Positions 1 through 7,500 of a stretch of 26,195 nt of DNA are shown one piece after another. A program made the translations under genes and the position numbers. The notes beneath the pieces were generated by a model that ran no database searches, was not told the DNA's origin, and saw only the letters and a list, made by a program, of their open reading frames with translations. The stretch comes from Cesiribacter sp. (GTDB taxonomy: Bacteria > Bacteroidota > Bacteroidia > Cytophagales > Cyclobacteriaceae), in contig JASLAE010000177.1 in NCBI GenBank assembly GCA_030147305.1, positions 1-26,195 of the forward strand. Reading direction: 5' to 3'. The stretch's first letter is position 1. Every line of letters starts with the position of its first letter.

Positions 1-224
1 ATTCTTTTTCGATCACAGTAACTCTTATTGGCTAAATGACAAAGAGATTGAAACACAAACCCTCACCTCCTTCTGCTGATATAAGCGCTAATACTTTTGT
101 TTGTTCACATGAACAGCAAGGAAAGGTTATAACAAAGGATATTACCATTACACCTTGCTACTACCATTAACTAAACAGGGAGTTTTACGCGTTAGTAAGC
201 CGATGCAGGCAGCGGTTGGGCTAT
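1..224. other. Non-coding stretch downstream of alaA
   Basis: 224 AT-rich bases before the alaA stop codon. I see no gene, no clear terminator for alaA and no convincing promoter. Whatever lies to the left may begin or end outside the window. Confidence 0.4.
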
Positions 225-1445
225 TCAATCATTTTGTTGTTGGTAAGTGCCAAGAAACAGGGCCAGCTTGTGCATGGTTTGCAGGAGAACATCAGCATGG
301 GGCAGGTACACTACCCGGAAATGGTCAGGAGCCTGCCAGTTAAAACTGCTACCCTGCACCAGCAAGACATGCTGCTGTTCCAGAAAATCCAGTGCAAACC
401 GAAGATCACTCTTAATCCTGAACTGCTCCACGTCCAGTTTGGGAAAGAGGTAAAATGCCCCTTTAGGCTTTACGCAGCTGATACCTGGAATTGCCGTAAG
501 CTTTTCGTAACACAAATCCCGCTGCTGCCTTAGCCTGCCTGTTGGCAGCACCAGATCGCTCATAGTCTGGTATCCTTCCAGGGCTATCTGAATGGCATAT
601 TGTGCAGGCACATTGCTGCACACCCGCAGGCTGGCCAGCGTTCTTAATCCTTCAATGTAGTCGGCAGCCTTCCTTTTATGGCCACTTACCACCATCCAGC
701 CAGCCCTGAAACCGGCAGAGAGATAATTCTTGGATAAGCCGCTGAAGGTAACAACCAGCGTTTTATCCGTAAAAAGTGCCGTTGGATGATGAATCGTACC
801 TTCGTAGAGGATCTTGTCGTAGATCTCATCGGAGAATACCACCAGCTGATGCTCCTCGGCCAGCGCCACCACCTTTTGTATAACCTCTGCCGGGTAAACG
901 GCGCCAGTAGGATTGTTAGGGTTGATTAGGACTACAGCACGGGTTTTACTGGTAATTTTACTGCGCATATCCTCCAGATCGGGATACCAGTCAGCTGCTT
1001 CATCGCAGCGGTAGTGAACCGTTTTGCCCCAGGATAGATTAACAGCAGCCGTCCAGAGCGGATAGTCGGGCGAGGGCACCAATACTTCATCCCCTGCATT
1101 CAAGAGAGCTCCTACTGCATGCAGGACCAGCTCGCTTACACCATTTCCAATGAACACATCATTAACCTGAACATCGGGAACCCCTTTGGCAAGATAATAC
1201 CGCTGAATGGCTTCCCGGGCTGGCAGAATTCCCCTGTAATCCACATATCCCTGTGCGTTGGGCAGGTTAGCAATCAGGTGCTCTACCAGCGGTTGGGGTG
1301 CCTCAAACCCAAACGGAGCCGGATTTCCGATATTCAATTTTAGAACCTGATGCCCCTTTTGTTCAAGTTCATTTGCTTTCTCATAAAGAGGTCCCTGCAA
1401 ATCGTAAGAGACCCTGTCGAGCCTGGTGCTCCGTTGTATCATCAT
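225..1445 (-). CDS. alaA: AlaA-type PLP-dependent alanine/pyruvate aminotransferase
   Basis: Fold-type I, class I/II aminotransferase that should interconvert pyruvate plus glutamate with alanine plus 2-oxoglutarate in the cytoplasm. The 406-residue protein matches my memory of E. coli AlaA (about 405 residues) along its whole length: the N-terminal block LKLNIGNPAPFGFEAP, NPNNPTG near residues 176-182, SDEIYDK near 205-211, the PLP lysine in SGLSKNY near K239, and a closing VLLVQGSSFNW block. The frame opens at a TTG at 1451, but I prefer the ATG at 1445, which has a well placed TAnnTTTG promoter element upstream; the ATG at 1442 is also possible. It diverges from the M1 peptidase gene and looks monocistronic. 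The exact amino donor is inferred from family resemblance. Confidence 0.92.
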   Translation of the reverse strand: MMIQRSTRLDRVSYDLQGPLYEKANELEQKGHQVLKLNIGNPAPFGFEAPQPLVEHLIANLPNAQGYVDYRGILPAREAIQRYYLAKGVPDVQVNDVFIGNGVSELVLHAVGALLNAGDEVLVPSPDYPLWTAAVNLSWGKTVHYRCDEAADWYPDLEDMRSKITSKTRAVVLINPNNPTGAVYPAEVIQKVVALAEEHQLVVFSDEIYDKILYEGTIHHPTALFTDKTLVVTFSGLSKNYLSAGFRAGWMVVSGHKRKAADYIEGLRTLASLRVCSNVPAQYAIQIALEGYQTMSDLVLPTGRLRQQRDLCYEKLTAIPGISCVKPKGAFYLFPKLDVEQFRIKSDLRFALDFLEQQHVLLVQGSSFNWQAPDHFRVVYLPHADVLLQTMHKLALFLGTYQQQND

Positions 1446-1458
1446 TACCAAAATTTCT

Positions 1459-1488
1459 CAAAAGTACAGCTTTTGGCCCGCAGAGAAA
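1459..1488 (-). promoter_or_regulatory. Candidate promoter for alaA
   Basis: Read on the minus strand, TACTTTTG (1466-1459) fits the Bacteroidota -7 box TAnnTTTG exactly, with TTTC 18 bases upstream (1488-1485) standing in for the -33 TTTG. The -7 box ends 13 bases before the preferred ATG. The spacing is one base shorter than usual; the assignment is by pattern only. Confidence 0.4.
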
Positions 1489-1734
1489 TGGATAAGGGGC
1501 ATGCATTTATTCATAATATTAAAGAGCTACACCTTCCCGGACCAGCTAAACAGCTTAATCATGCATTGAAACTAAAACCAGAGGCATACGCCAGCGCTGC
1601 ACCACCTGCTATATACCTTCTCCTTCGTTAAATGCTCATAACAAGGCGGGTTTCAACCTTTGAAGAAAACAGAAGAATAGACATGAATAAACCAATTTCA
1701 GCCTTATATTATTTTACCATAATTAGAACTTCTG

Positions 1735-1751
1735 TCTTGTAAGCTACAAGA
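1735..1751. repeat. 7-3-7 inverted repeat upstream of the M1 peptidase
   Basis: TCTTGTA (1735-1741), spacer AGC, TACAAGA (1745-1751): a perfect dyad 52 bases before the peptidase ATG and upstream of its possible -7 box. It has the size of a dimeric regulator site. No regulator is identified. Confidence 0.4.
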
Positions 1752-1803
1752 ACAGCTGGCACAACCCAATCCTTTGTACATTTAGCGCAGCATAAAAATC
1801 AAC

Positions 1804-4413
1804 ATGAGTCACCGCATACCAGCAAGCTTCCGCAGCCTTCCGCTCGGCTTACACTTACTCATTATTCTATGTTCAACCTCTTGTGCTGAAAAAATGGCAA
1901 CCATAGCGGCTCCCGTTCCTGTTGAAGCCGGTGTTTCTGAAGCACTGGCCGAGTATCGAAGCGCAGTGATCAGTAATTTGGCATACACCCTTGAGTTGAC
2001 GGTACCGCTGGAAAAATCAGCACCCGTGGAGGGGTCGGAACGTATTGAGTTTCAGCTCAGGGAAAACAGTCAAACACTCCAGCTCGATTTCAAGGAAAAG
2101 ACCAGTCAGCTGCAAGCCATAAGCGTGAATGGCCAATCCATTGCCATAGACCACCAGCATGAACACATCCTGATTCCAGCGCAGTCGCTGAAGGTAGGAA
2201 GCAATTCAATCGACATCCGGTTTATTGCCGGCGATTTGTCGCTTAACCGGAATGAGGATTACCTCTACACGCTGCTGGTACCGGACAGGGCCAGAACGGT
2301 ACTGCCCGTTTTTGATCAGCCCAGCCTCAAGGCTACCTTTCAACTCTCCCTCACCATTCCAGCAGACTGGCAGGCGCTTACCAATGCCCCACTAATGGAT
2401 TCGACTTCGGCTGGAGCCTTGAAGACCTACCGCTTCGGTACCTCCGATACCATCAGCACCTACCTGTTCTCCTTTGCTGCCGGAAAGTTTGAGCGGGTAA
2501 GCCGGGAAATGGAGGGCACCGCCATGCACTTTTACCATCGGGAGACGGATAAGGAAAAGCTACGCCTGAGCATGGACCCGATCTTTCAGATACATGCTGA
2601 TGCGCTGCGATTTATGGAAGACTATACGCGAATCCCCTATCCCTTCCGCAAATTCGATTTTATTGCCATCCCTGACTTTCAGTATAACGGCATGGAGCAT
2701 GTAGGCGCTATCGATTACAGAGCCTCCAGCTTGTTTTTGGATGCGGGAGCAACCAAAGACCAGACAATATCACGAGCCAACCTGATTGCACATGAAACAG
2801 CTCATATGTGGTTTGGTGACCTGGTAACCATGCGGTGGTTTAATGATGTATGGATGAAGGAGGTCTTTGCCAATTTTATGGCAGACAAGATCTCGCAGGT
2901 ATCGCTGGAGGATACCAATTATGACCTCAAGTTTCTGATCGATCATTTCCCGGCAGCATATGGTATAGATCGTACCAGCGGTGCCAATGCCATCCGCCAG
3001 CCGCTAAGCAACCTGCAGGATGCCGGCTCGCTCTACGGCGCTATCATTTATCACAAAGCGCCCATCATGATGCGGCAGTTGGAACGAATCATGGGCGAAA
3101 AGGCCTTTCAGCAGGGCCTGCAGCAGTACCTTAAGCGGTACGCCTACGGCAATGCTACCTGGCCCCAGCTGATTGAAATCCTGGATGCCGGCACTGCGGT
3201 AGACCTTCAGGCCTGGAATCAGGTGTGGGTGAACGAGCCAGGAAGGCCTGTTTTTGACTGGGAGCTGAGCGCTGCCGGTGGCAAAATCACAGAACTAAGC
3301 ATTCGGCAGCAGGCAGAGGATGGATCGGAGCGCCTCTGGCCCCAGTATTTTGAAGTACTGCTGGTATATCCCGATAGCATAAAAGAAGTGACAGTCCACA
3401 TGGATCAGCGGGAGATCAAGCTCTCTGAAGTAGCCGGTAGTGTAGTGCCCAGCTATCTCCTGTTTAATTCTTCCGGTCAGGGCTATGGTGTATTTCCTGT
3501 AGATGAGCAGATGCTCCCCAGCCTCTTTAACCTGGATGACCCTGTAGCCAGGGCTTCTGCCTACATTAGCCTCTATGAGAACATGCTGAACAGCCGTTCC
3601 ATACAACCCAGGCAATTGCTGGATCTCTATCGCAGCGGCCTTGGCCAGGAACCTGAGGAATTAAACCTGAAGCTGATGACCGGACAGCTGAGCGACATCT
3701 TCTGGAGATTCCTGCCCCCTGCTGAAAGAGATGAGCTTGCCACCACCCTTGAGCAGGAAATTTGGAAAGCAATGCAGCTACAGGAGGATCAGAATGCTAA
3801 AAAACATCTGTTCAAAGCCTATCAAAGTATTGCCCTGAGCAAAGGGGCACAGGATACGCTGTACAGCCTGTGGGAGAAAGAAGAAGCCCCTGCCGGCGTA
3901 AAGCTCACCGAAGATGATTACACCTCTCTTGCCCTGGCCCTGGCAGTCCGTGATTACCCGGCCACCAAATCCCTTTTGCCAACGCAAATCGAACGCATTA
4001 AAAATCCTGATCGAAAGAAACGCCTGCAGTTTATGATTCCAGCGCTTTCGGCCAGTGTAGCTGAGAGAGATGCGTTCTTCGCCTCACTGAAAGAGCCGGC
4101 AAACCGGGAAAAAGAAGCCTGGGTAAGTACGGCCCTTGGCTACCTGCACCATCCCCTTCGTACGGGCAGCTCCCGTCGCTACCTGCAGGAAAGCCTGGAG
4201 CTACTGGAAGAGATTCAGCAAACGGGAGATATCTTCTTTCCATACGCCTGGCTACAGGCTACCTTTGGCTCTTACAATAATCCGGCAGAAGCGCAGCTTG
4301 TCAGGGAATTTTTAGCGCAGCGCCCACATTATAACCCAAAGCTAAAGGCTAAAATTTTACAGGCTGCAGATGATCTCTTTAGAGCAGAAGCGCTCCTGCA
4401 GGCGCAGCATTGA
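1804..4413 (+). CDS. M1 family zinc metallo-aminopeptidase, predicted lipoprotein
   Basis: Removes N-terminal amino acids from peptides using one zinc ion. The protein has 869 residues, similar to PepN-size M1 enzymes. A hydrophobic N-terminus followed by CSTSC suggests lipoprotein processing at C27, so an envelope location is likely. The M1 N-terminal beta domain comes first. The exopeptidase motif is NGMEH (295-299) in place of the canonical GAMEN; the H ending also occurs in other family members as I recall. The zinc site is HETAH (H330, E331, H334) with the third ligand E353 in WMKEVFANF, exactly 18 residues after H334. Y416 in IIYHK is the likely transition-state tyrosine. The remaining 400 or so residues are a helical C-terminal region. 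The zinc and catalytic residues are all present, so it should be active; substrate preference cannot be read. It ends at a bidirectional terminator. Confidence 0.93.
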   Translation: MSHRIPASFRSLPLGLHLLIILCSTSCAEKMATIAAPVPVEAGVSEALAEYRSAVISNLAYTLELTVPLEKSAPVEGSERIEFQLRENSQTLQLDFKEKTSQLQAISVNGQSIAIDHQHEHILIPAQSLKVGSNSIDIRFIAGDLSLNRNEDYLYTLLVPDRARTVLPVFDQPSLKATFQLSLTIPADWQALTNAPLMDSTSAGALKTYRFGTSDTISTYLFSFAAGKFERVSREMEGTAMHFYHRETDKEKLRLSMDPIFQIHADALRFMEDYTRIPYPFRKFDFIAIPDFQYNGMEHVGAIDYRASSLFLDAGATKDQTISRANLIAHETAHMWFGDLVTMRWFNDVWMKEVFANFMADKISQVSLEDTNYDLKFLIDHFPAAYGIDRTSGANAIRQPLSNLQDAGSLYGAIIYHKAPIMMRQLERIMGEKAFQQGLQQYLKRYAYGNATWPQLIEILDAGTAVDLQAWNQVWVNEPGRPVFDWELSAAGGKITELSIRQQAEDGSERLWPQYFEVLLVYPDSIKEVTVHMDQREIKLSEVAGSVVPSYLLFNSSGQGYGVFPVDEQMLPSLFNLDDPVARASAYISLYENMLNSRSIQPRQLLDLYRSGLGQEPEELNLKLMTGQLSDIFWRFLPPAERDELATTLEQEIWKAMQLQEDQNAKKHLFKAYQSIALSKGAQDTLYSLWEKEEAPAGVKLTEDDYTSLALALAVRDYPATKSLLPTQIERIKNPDRKKRLQFMIPALSASVAERDAFFASLKEPANREKEAWVSTALGYLHHPLRTGSSRRYLQESLELLEEIQQTGDIFFPYAWLQATFGSYNNPAEAQLVREFLAQRPHYNPKLKAKILQAADDLFRAEALLQAQH

Positions 4414-4436
4414 AGCTGCAGTATATTGCCGGCTAA

Positions 4437-4477
4437 ATACAAAAACAGCCCTGGAAGGTCCAGGGCTGTTTTTGTAT
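4437..4477. terminator. Bidirectional intrinsic terminator
   Basis: A perfect 19-base-pair stem (4437-4455 with 4459-4477) closes on a 3-base loop. It has a GC core CAGCCCTGG and an A-tract/T-tract at the base, so it works in both directions. It lies between the stop codons of the convergent M1 peptidase and amylase genes. Confidence 0.9.
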
Positions 4478-4532
4478 GTTTGAGCTAAGCTCACAGTAAA
4501 CGTTTGCTTACATTTTACTGCCTTATTTTTAC

Positions 4533-7500
4533 TTATCGCTTCACCTGCAGCAGCAAGCTGACTTTGGCATCCTGATAAGTAGCATGAACTATGTAGATAC
4601 CATCCTGCAGATCACTGACGCTCACCTGCCAGTTGCGCTCAGCCATCTCGGGCTGCATGACGAATGTTTTGAGTGCCACACCCTGCATGTTGGTAATGCT
4701 AAAATGCACAGGAGCCGAAAGCTGCAAATCTGTACTGATGCTCAGTTGCCCGGAGGTTGGGTTAGGGTACATACGGATGCTCTGGGCCAGCTGATCGCGC
4801 ACACTACCAGCAGGATTATCTGCAGGCCGCGCGCTCACCGAATTGCTATACTCCGAAAATTCATCTGCATCTTTTGCCACAACCCGGTAGAAATTCTTCA
4901 CCCCGGATATAGGGGCGTGATCAGTAAAGGTTGTTGCGTTGGCGGGCAATTCGGCCAACATCTGGTAAGTGGTTATTTTTTTGCCGTACTGCAACGCTCT
5001 TTCCACCACGTAACTATCTTCATGGGCGGAGCGATCCTCCCAGCTCAGCACAATAGAAAGTAAGTCAGCTGCTGCCGCCGTAAGACTAACAGGTGCCAGC
5101 AAGGGTATGTCTGCCAATGCTACATTGCTCCAGTCAGAATCCAGTGTGAAAGCACTCACTGCCTTTACACGGTATTGGTAGGTTACACCATCTACGGTCT
5201 CTGCATCGGTAAACTCCCGTACGTTTTCATCCAGGATGGCCAGGGTTTCATAAGCTTCCTGTATTTCGCTTTTGCGCTCCAACAGATAGCCTAGTTCGCC
5301 TTCTGCATTATCGGTCCAGGTGAGCTTTACTGCAAGAGCTTCTTCTATCTGGGCTGCCAGATCAGCAGGAGCAGCAGGTGCGCTCTGAGCCACCCGTATG
5401 AAGATATCGGAACCAGCAGGACCTTTTCCCATGGCTGAGCCATCTGCATTGCGGAACACCATGCCCAGGTAGTACACCGCTGTGGCATCATCAAGTCCAT
5501 AGTATTCACGGGGGGTGAGGGTAATCTCCCACAGGTTTTCTGCATCGGCCACTTTGGTCATCTGGCCAACGCCATCATCCTCGCCCCAGTTGCCAACTAC
5601 GTTTGTCCAGTCACCGCCAACAGGAGCGTCTGTATCATTAATTACCACACCGGAGTGCATGTAAACCTTCTCAGCACCGACCAAACCAGCTGTCATGTCC
5701 GGATCGGCCTGGCTGGCATCAAACAGTATCCTGATCTGCTGATCGGCTGTGAAAGGTGAGGGTGCAACAGTTACGATCTCCTGCTTTTGCTGAATGTTTA
5801 CATATACCAGCTGGCCATCCGAGGCCTTGCCCAGGTTTTGACCATCTGCATCGCGGAAGTACATGCCAATGCGGTAAGCTGTTTCGCCTGCACCCACATC
5901 AAAATAGTCGCGAGGGCGAAGTAAGATGGTCCATTTGTCATTATCGCCAGGCACCTTTGTCATCAATCCCAGGCCATCATCCTGATTCTCACTTCCTGTG
6001 AATGCGGCAACCTCCGTGCCTTCTGCACCATCGGTAACCAGGCCGGCCCGAAAGTAAACCTTATCTGCGCCAACCAGTCCGGCAGTACCAGCAGGATTAG
6101 CCGCAGCAGCATTAAAAGTTATTTTAATCTGGTCGTCGAGCGTAAAAGTGCCCGGATTTACCGTAACAACGGGGGTATAAACATTGATCAGCCCGGGTTC
6201 AGGGAACGTAACTGCTTTGTCCAGAAATATGTGGAATTCTCCGGGTGCCAGTGTGATGCTGCCCGTTGTAGAAGCAACCTCAAAAGCCTCGCCGGAGAAA
6301 AAGTCGTACCAGGTGCCTGCATGCTGGAAGTCCGGACTCATGCTGCCCTCCTGCAGGCCAAAGTTACCTACAATGGTTACATTCATGTCTTGGTGGCTTA
6401 CGCTGATCTTGCGTAACTGCCCACTGGGGGTCCAGGAAAACGCACCCTCTTCAAAGACCTGGCTATGTTCATTTACCAGATTAATGATAGCAGCTTTCGC
6501 TTTGTACAGCTTTATCCGCGCTTCATCCTGATCATAGTGCAGCCCATCCTCGTCGCCCCAGGGAATTGGTTTGTTTCCTGTTCTACCATTGTAGTCGATG
6601 GAGATATCATATCCCAGCTCACCAAATTGCCAGATCATTTTAGGTCCTGGCAGCGGGTAATAGAAGGCAGAGGCAAGCTTAATACGTTCCAGGGCAATAC
6701 CGGGATCCTTGATATCGTAGTCACCTACGCTGCCGCCATCGCTTAAGGCCCTTACCATAAGGCGCTCTTCATCGTGGCTTTCCATATAGGAGACCAGGTG
6801 ATCATCTGCCCAGCCGCGGGCACTTGCAAGGGCCCCGTAAAGGTCGGCTCCTGTCTGGCCATTGATGGCATCGTTGTAGGGGTGGTTCATATTCCCCCAG
6901 AGCATCATGCCATTGTTGGCCAGGACTTTTTCTTCGTCATTCGCGCCTAAATGCTCCAGGATTACATAGGCATCGGCGTCGGTTTCCCATATCTTACCGG
7001 CCATGCGTGTAAGAATATCAATGCGGGACTGGTCGTAGGCGCTCCAGGCACCAACATCGTTGAGGTTATTGGTTTGGGTAAAGCCTTTAGAGAGGTCAAA
7101 GCGGTAGCCGTCAAACTTGTACTCTTCGATCCAGTAACGGTTTACATCGTCTACATACTTTTTAGTATACTCACTCTCGTGGTTAAAGTCGTAGCCTACG
7201 TTAAAGGGGTGTGTTGCTTCCTGGTTAAACCAGGGACTCTCCGGGGAAGGACGTGCATTGGCTTCGTCGAAATACATGCGCACCATGGGACTCTGGCCAA
7301 ACTGGTGGTTGAGCACCATGTCCAGCAGCACCACCATCCCTGCTTTATGGGCCTCGTCAATAAAGGCCTTCAGGTCATTTTTAGAGCCATAATATTTATC
7401 GGGAGCAAACAGGTAACTTGGGTTGTAGCCCCAGCTTTCGTTTCCTTCGAATTCCATGATAGGCATCAGCTCGATGGCATTAACGCCCAGGCGTTTCAGG

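Larger units (their letters stand above)
1446..1803. other. Divergent intergenic region, alaA / M1 peptidase
   Basis: 358 bases without a credible gene. It holds the alaA promoter candidate at its left end and an inverted repeat at 1735-1751 near the peptidase gene. TACATTTA at 1777-1784 could be a -7 box for the peptidase, 19 bases before its ATG, but I see no TTTG at the right distance upstream. Confidence 0.6.

Noticed and set aside
1350..1631. Open frame of 93 codons overlapping the start of alaA
   Set aside because: A third of it is antisense to conserved alaA sequence and the rest lacks any protein-like pattern.
4584..5063. Plus-strand open frame of 159 codons near the 3' end of the amylase gene
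   Set aside because: Antisense to the FnIII and T9SS tail; Cys/His-rich translation with no family pattern.
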